This document shows positions 17,339 through 25,448 of a stretch of 52,738 nt of DNA, piece after piece; position 1 is the stretch's first letter; each line of letters starts with the position of its first letter. The notes beneath the pieces are model-generated. The model ran no database searches. It was not told where the DNA came from and worked only from the letters and a program-made list of their open reading frames with translations. Source of the stretch: JAFGHJ01 sp964418485 (GTDB taxonomy: Bacteria; Hydrothermota; UBA3072); contig CAYQMH010000007.1 in the NCBI GenBank assembly GCA_964418485.1, positions 1-52,738 of the forward strand, written 5' to 3'. Both the position numbers and the translations under genes were made by a program.

Positions 17339-18094
17339 ATTGGCTCTGGCTATATATAAAATTCTTTTTGTAAACCTGTCGGGTCTCGAATGTTCAAAGC
17401 ATCTAAAAGCATCGATGACTTGAAAATTTAAACTTTTTAAACCATATTTTATTTCTTCTTCGCTGTAACCTTTTTCCTTATGTATTTCGTCAATTCTCTG
17501 CCAGTGTGTGTCTTTTTTTATAAAGAGAGTTAAGTGAAGAGTTAACATTCTGGTATCTTTATTATATACGTTTCTCCAAACACTTATAAAATTCTTATTT
17601 TCTTCCCTGATGTCTCTGCCCGAAACGCACTTAAGCCCATATGGGGTGTTCATATCGAAGACGAAGTGTCCACCATCTTTAAGTGCTTCTTTCACTGAGC
17701 TAAAAGCTTCAAGGAGATTATCTAATTCAAGAATGTAATTTAAAGAGTCAAACATGGAGAGTATGAGGTTGAAGTGGTTTGAAAAAGGAAGCCTCCTTGC
17801 GTTAGCTTGAACTAATGCCAGGGAAGGTACTTTTCCTTTTGCGACCTTTAGCATTTCTATGGAGTTGTCTACTCCTAAAAGGGGTTTCTTTTTTCTTTTG
17901 ATGAATGGTAATATCGAGTTTCCCGTACCGCAAGTTAGATCAAGTAATGGTGTTTGTTTAATATTAAAGAGATTCATAGTATCCATTATGTATTCTGCCC
18001 ATTTTTCGTAACTAACTTCTTTCATAAGAATATCGTAGTATTTTGCGATGTTACTATAAGGTTTATTGAAGCTGTTGAAAGATGACTTTGTCAT
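17321..18094 (-). CDS. Class I SAM-dependent methyltransferase
   Basis: A 257-residue Rossmann-fold methyltransferase with motif I LLDLTCGTGN (about 50-59), the acidic LGVDNS after strand 2, and ALKDGGHFVFDMNTP before strand 5. The substrate is unknown; sequence features resemble small-molecule methyltransferases. Last gene of the minus-strand operon that begins with the radical SAM enzyme. Its start overlaps the preceding gene by 32 bases, and its final codons lie within the groEL terminator. Confidence 0.85.
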   Translation of the reverse strand: MTKSSFNSFNKPYSNIAKYYDILMKEVSYEKWAEYIMDTMNLFNIKQTPLLDLTCGTGNSILPFIKRKKKPLLGVDNSIEMLKVAKGKVPSLALVQANARRLPFSNHFNLILSMFDSLNYILELDNLLEAFSSVKEALKDGGHFVFDMNTPYGLKCVSGRDIREENKNFISVWRNVYNKDTRMLTLHLTLFIKKDTHWQRIDEIHKEKGYSEEEIKYGLKSLNFQVIDAFRCFEHSRPDRFTKRILYIARANKKGAD

Positions 18095-18848
18095 TTTTTA
18101 TTATAAATCTGCCTCCGGGAATTTGCGGAATAAAGGGTAAATAACCGTCCTTATATAACTCAAAAAGTGATTTAGTATAATAGCCCTTATCCATATAAAA
18201 TTGTTTATACTGATCCGAAAGCACTTTGCTTATTCCCTTTATAGCTTTTTCCGTAAATATTTTACTTGAAGAGATTTCATACAGCCTTAAATATAAGCGC
18301 AGGGTCAACTCAACCCCTTTGCCCTTAGATAGTGTCCAGGCCGCAAATTTTTGAACCATTTCGGGAGCGTCTTCTTTATAGGATGCAATGAGAAACCATT
18401 TTGAAGCTTCTTTAGGATTTTTATTATGTATATAGTAGATAAAACCCTTAGTGAAGGGAATCTGCCAGAGTTCCGGATTGTCTGCCATGCCTTTATCGAG
18501 TAACTTTAAAGCAAGATCGCTTTTTTTCGCGTCGGTTGTAAGTAATATTGTGCCGAGTGTATACGCCGGTATAAATTTTGGGTCGAGATCTGTAATAATA
18601 TCGAACATGTGATAGAGATAAGGATAGCGCTTATCAGTCTGTCGGTGTTTACCAAAATAAGCCCCAGTTTCAATCCACAGGAAATCTGCCAGAAGAAGAT
18701 CAAATCCACCTGTAGTTGCTTTTACGAATTCATTTGAAGGAAAATAAAGCAGTTCTTCTCTTTTTTGTTTTGGCATCCATTTAAATCCGTTCTTTTCAGT
18801 TAAAGCAAGAAATATAATTAAAACCGACACCAACAATAATCTTTTCAT
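18063..18848 (-). CDS. TPR-like exported or membrane-anchored protein, function unknown
   Basis: A 261-residue protein with one N-terminal hydrophobic segment (about 1-17), then an all-helical region with tetratricopeptide-like spacing: YPYLYHMFDIITDLDPKF, YTLGTILLTT, ALKLLDKGMADNPELW and EASKWFLIASYKED. I do not recognise a characterised family. The ABC-2 permease stops four bases into its start (ATGA), so its product probably acts with the exporter at the membrane, for example as an assembly or substrate-handling factor; that is inference. Confidence 0.7.
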   Translation of the reverse strand: MKRLLLVSVLIIFLALTEKNGFKWMPKQKREELLYFPSNEFVKATTGGFDLLLADFLWIETGAYFGKHRQTDKRYPYLYHMFDIITDLDPKFIPAYTLGTILLTTDAKKSDLALKLLDKGMADNPELWQIPFTKGFIYYIHNKNPKEASKWFLIASYKEDAPEMVQKFAAWTLSKGKGVELTLRLYLRLYEISSSKIFTEKAIKGISKVLSDQYKQFYMDKGYYTKSLFELYKDGYLPFIPQIPGGRFIIKNDKVIFQQLQ

Positions 18849-19612
18849 AGAAATTCTTTTCTTGAGTATAAAAAAGATGAGAAAATTATCAAAATGAAAG
18901 AGTATAGAAGAGAATAGGAAAACGCTAAAAGATAAGAGTTTATTGTAATTGGCATATGGTAAACGACAGTTGCTTTTATGTTAAATACAGAGAAATTTGG
19001 TAATACATAATATAAGAAGTTTAGAATAACTGCCAGGATAGGAACCTTTAGAATTTGAGTAAGGCTTTTAAGATAAAAAGTCATATGCGCTATGAAAAAA
19101 AGCAGCAAGGATATAATTCCTGAGGTTAGTGGTGAGGTAAAGCAGGAAAGAAATATAACTAAAGCATCGAGTAACAGGAATTCCAGCAGCAAGAAATAAG
19201 GAATGTTCAGCAAATATATATCCACAGTCCGTAAATACAGTTTGCAAAATATTATGAAAATTGCAAACAATAGAAACTGAACGGCTGCAATGAGGTAATA
19301 CAAACCTAAAAACTTACCTGCAACAAACTCGAGTGAATCAATCGGTTTAGACATTATAGAATATATAGTTTTTCTTTCAATTTCCTGATGAAATATTCTT
19401 GAACCGACAAAGACTACTATCATTAAACCGAATATTTCCACAAGGCTTATCCCGAAGTCCTTTATTATCTTAAATGCCTCTCCTATCGATATAGGTATAA
19501 AAATCTTTGATGAAGCGATTAGTAAAAAACCGATTATTGCTATAGAGATGAAAATCTTATCACGCACGGCTTCTTTAAATGTGTTCTCTGCTATAACAAA
19601 AATTTTACTCAT
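18845..19612 (-). CDS. ABC-2 type transporter permease
   Basis: A 255-residue membrane protein with six hydrophobic segments. The N-terminal MSKIFVIAENTFKEAVRDKI and the conserved E-x-E-x-K-T after helix 2 (HQEIERKTIYSIMSKPI) are typical of ABC-2 permeases of the Nos/Cop class. With the ATPase encoded upstream (8-base overlap) it would form an exporter with one permease type, acting as a dimer. The substrate is unknown. Confidence 0.88.
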   Translation of the reverse strand: MSKIFVIAENTFKEAVRDKIFISIAIIGFLLIASSKIFIPISIGEAFKIIKDFGISLVEIFGLMIVVFVGSRIFHQEIERKTIYSIMSKPIDSLEFVAGKFLGLYYLIAAVQFLLFAIFIIFCKLYLRTVDIYLLNIPYFLLLEFLLLDALVIFLSCFTSPLTSGIISLLLFFIAHMTFYLKSLTQILKVPILAVILNFLYYVLPNFSVFNIKATVVYHMPITINSYLLAFSYSLLYSFILIIFSSFLYSRKEFL

Positions 19613-20513
19613 TTATCACCCTCACAAAATGTTCTTCAAGAGTACTTTTGACGGGTACAACGGAAAGAATCTTTCCCTCTTTTTTTATTATATCTTTAAT
19701 TACTTTATCTCTGTTCTTTTCATTTTCAATCCGAAGATAATTAACACTCTTTTCAGTTCTTATTTCTCCGTATTTGCTGAAACTTTTTGCATTGTCAATT
19801 CCTTCGAATTCTATTTCCACATATTTTACCTCTCTTTTTAGTATGTCTCGTAAGTTTCCGACCTGCCTCATTTTGCCGTTAGTTATTATTCCGACTCTGT
19901 TGCAAATCGCTTCTACGTCTGATAGAATATGAGACGAAAATAAGACGGTTTTGCCTTTCCTGTTGGTTTCAATAATTAAATCTTTTATTTCTCTTCTGCC
20001 CATTGGATCAAGCCCTGAAAGAGGTTCGTCGAGCACCACAAAATCAGGATTGCCAATTATGGCTTGAGCAAAACCTATTCTTTGAATCATTCCCTTCGAG
20101 TACCCGCCGATTCTTTTGTCTAAACTTTCATCTAACCCAACCATAGCTATTTTTTCTTTAATTTTATCTTTAGAAAGATTTATATTGTGAAGCTTAGCGT
20201 AGAAACGGAGAAGTTCTGCCCCGGTTAAATGTGGATAAAAGGAAGGATTTTCCGGTAAAAAACCGATTCGCTTTCTCGCTTCTAAAGGGTCTAATTTACC
20301 GAATATCTTTATTTTTCCTGAAGTTGGCCTGATCAGATTAGTTATTATTTTAAGCGTCGTGGTTTTACCTGCTCCGTTTGGACCCAATAATCCATATATT
20401 TCTCCTTCTTCGATTTCCATATCCAGTCCGTCTAAACCTACCGACTTTTTCATCAGGAAAGGAGAGCGGTAAATTTTCGTTAACGACTTAATATCAAGTA
20501 TTTTCATATCCAA
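19605..20513 (-). CDS. ABC transporter ATP-binding protein
   Basis: A 302-residue ABC ATPase: Walker A GPNGAGKTT (about 45-53), LPENPSFYPHLTG with the Q-loop position, signature GGYSKGMIQRIGFAQA, Walker B VVLDEPLSGLDP, and the H-switch SSH. The last 80 residues are an accessory domain like that of other ABC-2 exporter ATPases. The start overlaps the radical SAM gene by ten bases and the end overlaps the permease by eight. Confidence 0.95.
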   Translation of the reverse strand: MDMKILDIKSLTKIYRSPFLMKKSVGLDGLDMEIEEGEIYGLLGPNGAGKTTTLKIITNLIRPTSGKIKIFGKLDPLEARKRIGFLPENPSFYPHLTGAELLRFYAKLHNINLSKDKIKEKIAMVGLDESLDKRIGGYSKGMIQRIGFAQAIIGNPDFVVLDEPLSGLDPMGRREIKDLIIETNRKGKTVLFSSHILSDVEAICNRVGIITNGKMRQVGNLRDILKREVKYVEIEFEGIDNAKSFSKYGEIRTEKSVNYLRIENEKNRDKVIKDIIKKEGKILSVVPVKSTLEEHFVRVINE

Positions 20514-21613
20514 ACTCCCGCTATCTTTTCGGCGCAGCTAGAACAACTGCCACTTTTTATATTGTTTTCGAGAATATAATAACCTCTCCTTTTTATTAAT
20601 AATTTTCCGCAACGAGGACAATAAGTGCTTTCGCCGGGATGTCCCATCGGTACATTTCCTACAAAAGGATATTTAACTCCAAGTTCAAGGGCAAGCTCTC
20701 TTGCTGTTTCTACAGTTACGAGTGGAGTCTGAGGTAGATTTTCAAGCTTGTAGGTTGGGTAAAAGCGGGAGAAATGTATGGGAACCTCATCTCCTAAGTT
20801 ATTTAAAACCCAGCTTATCATTTCCTTTATTTCTTTCTTATCATCATTTATAGTAGGAATAATAAGATAAGTTATTTCTAACCAGACTCCTCCTCCTTTA
20901 AGTCTTTTTAAGGTATCGAGCACGGGCTCGAGACTGCCGGAAGCTATGCTCCTGTATGAATCATTTTTAAAAAACTTGAGGTCTACATTTGCTCCATCGA
21001 GAAATGGTATGAGGTCAAGGAGTGGTTGCTCGCTTAAGTAGCCGTTGGAATGATAAACATTTTTGATTCCTTCTTTTTTTGCAAGCTTTGCCGAATCCAG
21101 CATATATTCTATGAAAATCGAAGGTTCGGTATATGTATAGGCTATCGAACTAATATTATCTCTTGTCTTTCGGTGCAGGACTTCGCCAACTAAGCTTTTT
21201 GGAGGTAGTTTGTAATTGCTTGTTTCTTCAGGGGCGACTTGAGATATCTGATAATTCTGGCAGTGTTTGCATCTAAAATTACAGCCGGCTGTCGCAATTG
21301 AGTAAGCGTTTGTTCCTGGTAAAAAATGATAAAGAGGTTTTTTCTCTATCGGGTCTATATGTACTGCACAGGGATTTCCATAGCTTAGTGTATATAATTT
21401 GCCACCTTTATTTTCACGAACCCTGCAGAAACCTCTCTGACCGTCTCTTAACACGCAATGGTGAGGGCAGTTCTGGCACTCTACAAAGGTACCTTCTTTT
21501 TTTATCCAGTACGAAGCTATTTTTGGTTCGACGTAATATCCTATGGATGGAGCTTTCGCCAATGCAGTTAAAGGTGAAACTGCGAGGGTTTTTAGGAACT
21601 CTCTTCTGTTCAT
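20504..21613 (-). CDS. amrS: AmrS-type radical SAM enzyme with twin-arginine-like N-terminus
   Basis: A 369-residue member of the AmmeMemoRadiSam/PflA-like radical SAM family. The N-terminus NRREFLK followed by a hydrophobic stretch looks like a Tat signal. Cys 111, 115 and 118 (CNFRCKHC) form the [4Fe-4S] site. Other Cys groups are C46/C49/C53/C63 before it and a C-terminal zinc-ribbon-like pair (YCPRCG and CSSC). The reaction of this family is not established. Usual partners AmmA (AMMECR1) and Memo are not in the window; instead an ABC-2 exporter follows with overlapping genes. No ribosome site is present, and the promoter is so close that the mRNA may be leaderless. Confidence 0.88.
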   Translation of the reverse strand: MNRREFLKTLAVSPLTALAKAPSIGYYVEPKIASYWIKKEGTFVECQNCPHHCVLRDGQRGFCRVRENKGGKLYTLSYGNPCAVHIDPIEKKPLYHFLPGTNAYSIATAGCNFRCKHCQNYQISQVAPEETSNYKLPPKSLVGEVLHRKTRDNISSIAYTYTEPSIFIEYMLDSAKLAKKEGIKNVYHSNGYLSEQPLLDLIPFLDGANVDLKFFKNDSYRSIASGSLEPVLDTLKRLKGGGVWLEITYLIIPTINDDKKEIKEMISWVLNNLGDEVPIHFSRFYPTYKLENLPQTPLVTVETARELALELGVKYPFVGNVPMGHPGESTYCPRCGKLLIKRRGYYILENNIKSGSCSSCAEKIAGVWI

Positions 21614-21621
21614 TTAAATAA

Positions 21622-21649
21622 ATTTTAATATATTTTCATCTGTTGTCAA
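21622..21649 (-). promoter_or_regulatory. Promoter of the radical SAM-ABC exporter operon
   Basis: Minus strand TTGACA (21649-21644), 16-nt spacer, TAAAAT (21627-21622). Transcription should start near 21615, two or three bases before the ATG at 21613. Confidence 0.75.
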
Positions 21650-21660
21650 GCACACCACCC

Positions 21661-21820
21661 ATCCCAGAACTAACCGCAGAGACCACAGAGGAACAAAAAA
21701 CGCACCGAGGACACAGAGCCACTCCTCCCACCCCAAAATTTATTGTGTTTATTAAAACTCAACCCACAACTCGAATTAATCTCACACAAAGCTCGCAAAG
21801 ACCACAAAGATATTAGGCTA
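21661..21820. repeat. Degenerate dispersed repeats (CACAGAG / CACAAAG class)
   Basis: Non-coding. Repeated words: ACCGCAGAGACCACAGAGG (21672-21690), GGACACAGAGCC (21709-21720), and CACACAAAG with GACCACAAAG (21783-21809). No credible gene on either strand. Similar words recur at 23213, 23849 and 32431. Confidence 0.6.
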
Positions 21821-21833
21821 TCCGCCGACCGCC

Positions 21834-21942
21834 GAGGCTGTGCCAAAAGTCCAAATTTAACGGATTTCTAAAAAATAAGCCTTTGAAAAACAAGAACTTA
21901 GTTTTCTGCAAATTGCGAAAAAGAGGGTTTTGGCACAGCCTC
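21834..21942. mobile_element. MITE-like element with 15-bp perfect terminal inverted repeats
   Basis: GAGGCTGTGCCAAAA (21834-21848) is repeated exactly as its reverse complement TTTTGGCACAGCCTC (21928-21942), giving a 109-base element with no coding capacity. CGCC stands on both sides (21830-21833 and 21943-21946) and may be a 4-bp target duplication. TIRs of this general form occur in some transposase families, but no matching transposase gene is in the window, so the parent family is not assigned. Confidence 0.65.
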
Positions 21943-21962
21943 CGCCTTCCGCTAAACCCATC

Positions 21963-22180
21963 CCCAAAATTAGCCACAGATTAACACTGATACACACTGA
22001 TTTGTTGCTGTTTTTTGCTTGAACTCTGGAATCCTAGAACCCTTGATTCCCGAACGTTAATTAACAACAAATAACACGAATTACACAAATGATTTTTTCT
22101 AAATCCCAATACCTAAATTCTAAATCCTGAAATTTGGACACAGATTGACGCAGATCGTCAGGATTTTTTGTTAAATCACC
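21963..22180. repeat. Degenerate dispersed repeats downstream of the AbiEii pair
   Basis: Non-coding. Words of the known intergenic type: AGCCACAGATTAACACTGAT (21971-21990), ACACGAATTACACAAATGA (22074-22092) and GACACAGATTGACGCAGATC (22137-22156). The last one is related in reverse complement to CTGTCAATCTGCGTCC at 23658. Confidence 0.55.
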
Positions 22181-22267
22181 TCTCCTATCCAAAAAACCAA
22201 TTAACTCATTGCGTAGACAAGCAGAAAAAAGTTTGTATTGTAACAATATACTATACCGACAAAATTA

Positions 22268-22894
22268 TTATTTAATAAGATACTTTTCGAATTGCTTAAT
22301 GTTGTCTTCAAAAAATTCTTTCACTTTTTCCCACTGCCACTCTTGCTCTTTCATAAGTAAGACCGGAGAAGGTTCTTCGTCTGCTTCTTCGAAAAAAGTT
22401 AAACTTTTGAGAACATGATACATATTCATGTTCGCCGAAGAAAATCTCTTTTTAAAAATCTTGCAAGCTTCATCTATAGGAAGTTTTAATTGCAGAACAG
22501 CAAATAAATCATAAAAATCTTTTTGGGAACCTCTCTGTGCGATAGTCTTAAATTTTTCGGCAGTTATATCCCTCCAATCCGCCAGGCTTAAATTTCGCCA
22601 GTTGATTGCCGTATAAATAAGGGGTTGGCTATAAAAAAGAAATGATAACTTGATACCTCGAAGTTCACAATGAATAGTTCCTTCCTTAACTAATAGAGTT
22701 TTATCGGGTTGTAGATTATCGAGGAGAAAATCGGTATTGAATACTTCTGTCGTAAAAAAATCCAGATCAGCCGATTTTCTATGACCAATTTGAATGGCCA
22801 GACCTGTGCCGCCAGCCAGGTAAAAATCATTGATTTCCGGTAATAAAGTATCTATTACTTCTACCGTATTTTCTGGTAATACATTCTCAAACAC
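22268..22894 (-). CDS. AbiEii/AbiGii-family nucleotidyltransferase (toxin-like)
   Basis: A 208-residue protein of the DUF1814/AbiEii family. The nucleotidyltransferase core is complete: LAGGTGLAIQIGHRKSADLD at about 31-50, with the G-G-T, R-x-S and D-x-D elements, and a second conserved KFKTIAQRGSQKDFYDLF. AbiEii enzymes can add nucleotides to tRNA and act as toxins, but many relatives have no proven toxicity. It overlaps the preceding DUF6922 gene by 34 bases, the usual two-gene arrangement. It stands in a stretch of decayed repeats, suggestive of horizontal gain. Confidence 0.85.
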   Translation of the reverse strand: MFENVLPENTVEVIDTLLPEINDFYLAGGTGLAIQIGHRKSADLDFFTTEVFNTDFLLDNLQPDKTLLVKEGTIHCELRGIKLSFLFYSQPLIYTAINWRNLSLADWRDITAEKFKTIAQRGSQKDFYDLFAVLQLKLPIDEACKIFKKRFSSANMNMYHVLKSLTFFEEADEEPSPVLLMKEQEWQWEKVKEFFEDNIKQFEKYLIK

Positions 22895-23163
22895 GCTATT
22901 TCCTTTAATGGTATCTTGAAATAAACAGCCCAGAATTTTCCGGTTTCGGGCAATAAGCTACGCCTTTTTCTTACGGCTTCGATAATTTTTTTATCCGGAT
23001 AAACAGACCGCAATTTTTTGATGTCTTTCTCGTCACCAAAATTAAGAATTCGACTAATAATATAACAGGCGTGTTTCTCAATATCTATATTCTCCGCGTC
23101 CCAGAACAAAACCGGGTCAAAAATTTCCTTTGGATTAACCTTTTTTTTCTGTTTTACTCTCAT
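22861..23163 (-). CDS. DUF6922 partner of the AbiEii-type protein
   Basis: A basic 100-residue protein with the pattern FDPVLFWDAENIDIEKH, then IISRILNFGDEKDIKKL and RRSLLPETGKFWAVYF, which is that of the small DUF6922 proteins encoded just before AbiEii-like nucleotidyltransferases. It may be the antitoxin or a specificity subunit; this is from context only. ATG at 23163 is preferred to the TTG two codons earlier. The ribosome site is weak. Confidence 0.72.
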   Translation of the reverse strand: MRVKQKKKVNPKEIFDPVLFWDAENIDIEKHACYIISRILNFGDEKDIKKLRSVYPDKKIIEAVRKRRSLLPETGKFWAVYFKIPLKEIACLRMYYQKIR

Positions 23164-23205
23164 ATTCAAATATACTTAATTATTATAAATTATCAACCAG
23201 AAATC

Positions 23206-23863
23206 TTTTCGAAATAATCTCACACGGAGAACACAAAGATTTTAAACTGTTGGTCTGTGGGTCGGTTAGGCCGTTAGTCGTCGGTTTCTCCGAACCCCCA
23301 AACGCACGCACTCACACACTAACAAAATCTGACTGGGAACCAACAGCGGATGACTAAATTGTTATTTATTATGTGCTGAACTTTGCCCCCTTTATTTTCC
23401 CAAGCTTCCCAGTTCATACGCTATATTACGACAAAGTCAGAGGATATTTGAAATGTTATAATGTTAATCGCTGTATGCACTTTGTTGATTGCTGGCACAT
23501 TTATGCTTTTAGTTTCAATTTTGTATTCAAAAAATCGACCTATATCAATAAAATCAGACTTTCTTTAAAGAATGTCAAAAGGTGAGGTAGCCGTTAAGGC
23601 GGTTAGTATATTGGTTGATTTGTGAATTAATCGGTTAGTCGAAAAAATCTTGTTTATCCTGTCAATCTGCGTCCCATTTATAAATCCTTTGGATTGGTTG
23701 AATTGCAAAATGGTTAAATAGCTGAGTAGGGAAAAAGAAAAATGAAAACTATAAGAACTACATGTTCTACATGTGAATATTTAGGATGGTGGGTTGGGTT
23801 TAAACAACAAAATTTTGCTTCTGTGACCTCTATGTGTTTGTTTTTTCTCTGTGTACTCTGTGG
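23206..23863. repeat. Repeat-rich non-coding stretch
   Basis: About 650 bases without a credible gene. CACACGGAGAACACAAAG (23211-23228), words built on GGTTAG/GCCGTTAG (about 23250-23285 and 23585-23640), CTGTCAATCTGCGTCC (23658-23673), GGTTGAATTGCAAAATGG (about 23696) and CTGTGTACTCTGTGGTTA (23849-23866). The last word supplies the stop codon of the next gene. A 70-codon frame at 23373 has no ribosome site and no recognisable protein. Confidence 0.55.
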
Positions 23864-24175
23864 TTAGATTTTCTTAAGTTTCTCCTCAACGGATTTAACT
23901 TTACCCTCCATAGTTAACTCTTTATCCTTCCTTTCGTCCAATTTGATTGTTGTTACAACCCTTTTGACTTCTCGTTCGAAAACGCATGCGTGCATCTTGC
24001 CTGCAATAGATAACAATTTCTCAATGGAACTTGCTTCTATAATCGTTCCCATAGGTGTTAACTGGTATTTTATATCCGGTTCCCCTTTTAAGACCTCTAT
24101 GGCTCCAGCGACATATCGACTTAAGGAGGGATTTTTTGTTCCGATAGGAACAACACTTATTTCCATTACCGCCAT
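23864..24175 (-). CDS. MTH1187-family (thiamine-binding-like) protein
   Basis: A 103-residue ferredoxin-like fold protein of the MTH1187/YkoF-related family: MAVMEISVVPIGT at the start, SRYVAGAIEVLKG, YQLTPMGTIIEA and a C-terminal helix. Family members bind thiamine-like ligands or thiol cofactors and form tetramers; the physiological role is unclear. It directly follows the methyltransferase (adjacent stop and start). The C-terminal stop codon is contributed by a dispersed repeat, so the tail may have been altered. Confidence 0.85.
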   Translation of the reverse strand: MAVMEISVVPIGTKNPSLSRYVAGAIEVLKGEPDIKYQLTPMGTIIEASSIEKLLSIAGKMHACVFEREVKRVVTTIKLDERKDKELTMEGKVKSVEEKLKKI

Positions 24176-24850
24176 TTAACCCTCCCCGTTTTTCCTCATC
24201 CTGATAATAACAAAACCCCCTTTCCCATAATCTTCTTTAATATCGTCTATATTTTTCAGTTCTTCGGGATAGGGGAAAAGAGCTTGTTTTATCTCCAGAT
24301 TAGAAAATCCCGCTTTTTCTAATTTTTTTATAACCTCTTCCACGGAATAAAAATTCGCGAATTTATAAAACGGATTTTTTTCTTTCTTCTTCATGTATAT
24401 TTTTCCCAGGAAGCTTTCTCTGTCGATAAAACCTAAAATTATAAAGCCATTTTTCTTAAGTATTCGTTTTATTTCGTTAAAAGTTTTTACTATATTTTTT
24501 AAGAAACAAAGAGTAGTAGTAATTAACGCAAAATCAAAAGAATTACTGGCAATTGGCAGATATTCCCCTACTCCTCCGATAACTTTGATTTTTCTTTTCC
24601 GCGCAACTTTAAGCATAGCAATTGATGGATCGATTCCAAATTCTATTCCTAGAGGTTCAGCGAACCTACCGGTACCAATACCTATTTCAATTCCTCTCCC
24701 ATGGTGCAGTAAATCTTTAATACTTTTTAATTCTGATAAATAAGCGAACCAATTTTTGCTAAACCAGTTTTCGTATCGCTCTATATTCTGTTCGAAAACG
24801 TCTATTCTTGAGTTGTTCTTTGTTTTCTTACCCCGAATGTTATTCTCCAT
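24176..24850 (-). CDS. SAM-dependent methyltransferase (UbiE/class I type)
   Basis: A 224-residue methyltransferase with motif I GIEIGIGTGRFA (about 52-63), the post-I acidic GIDPS, GVGEYLPIASNSFD and ILKKNGFIILGFIDR, the typical methyltransferase 11 pattern. The substrate is unknown. Its start overlaps the membrane protein by 11 bases and its stop abuts the MTH1187-type gene, so it belongs to the six-gene minus-strand operon. Confidence 0.87.
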   Translation of the reverse strand: MENNIRGKKTKNNSRIDVFEQNIERYENWFSKNWFAYLSELKSIKDLLHHGRGIEIGIGTGRFAEPLGIEFGIDPSIAMLKVARKRKIKVIGGVGEYLPIASNSFDFALITTTLCFLKNIVKTFNEIKRILKKNGFIILGFIDRESFLGKIYMKKKEKNPFYKFANFYSVEEVIKKLEKAGFSNLEIKQALFPYPEELKNIDDIKEDYGKGGFVIIRMRKNGEG

Positions 24851-25445
24851 TATGGGGTTTTTTTACAAACAAAAGAGGAAAGACAATATCACTTATACAG
24901 CAGGGAAGCCATACCGCTAGGAATAAAAATATAAAGATACCGGTATATGAAAACCAGCTTAAAAATCCTGCTCCTGCCATGATTATGTGAAATAAAGATG
25001 CCCATGTGCTTAAAAGAACGTGAAGACTATGGGGAAATTTTGTTTTTGGTTTATAATAAGCAACGATAATCCCTACTATTGCCAGGGGATTAACCAGCCA
25101 CCACTTTTCTATAAATCCTAAATGAATTCCTCTATTAGGCATGTTTAGAATTGACTCTCCCATATAGGGGATAATCGAATCGCTTAAAGTAGCGATACCT
25201 ATAGAACCCAGGTAGCCGATTAAAAGCAAAGCAAAGAGAGAAAATTTGTCTTTGTGAAGTTTATACATCGCAGCAGTAACTAAGGCGCTTAAAAATACAT
25301 GGAAGGGATGAAGCACGTAGAATACATTATATGAAACGCTATAGGGCAGTTTTAACGATAACAACATGATGACTATTCCCGTAATTGCTCCGAATATTGT
25401 GAAAGGAGCATGATTTTTTAATTCTTTCAGGATTTCTCTAAACAT
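24840..25445 (-). CDS. Conserved polytopic membrane protein, function unknown
   Basis: A 201-residue integral membrane protein with five to six hydrophobic segments. It carries histidines in apparent membrane-edge positions (LHPFHVFLSA, FPHSLHVLLST, ASLFHIIMAG) and a Cys pair LPCCISDIV near the C-terminus, which might bind metal; this is speculation. I do not recognise a named family. It starts three bases after the MBL-fold gene. Confidence 0.75.
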   Translation of the reverse strand: MFREILKELKNHAPFTIFGAITGIVIMLLSLKLPYSVSYNVFYVLHPFHVFLSALVTAAMYKLHKDKFSLFALLLIGYLGSIGIATLSDSIIPYMGESILNMPNRGIHLGFIEKWWLVNPLAIVGIIVAYYKPKTKFPHSLHVLLSTWASLFHIIMAGAGFLSWFSYTGIFIFLFLAVWLPCCISDIVFPLLFVKKPHNGE

Positions 25446-25448
25446 ATT

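Noticed and set aside
23373..23585. A 70-codon plus-strand frame between DUF6922 and MTH1187
   Set aside because: No ribosome site, no promoter and a composition like non-coding AT-rich DNA.
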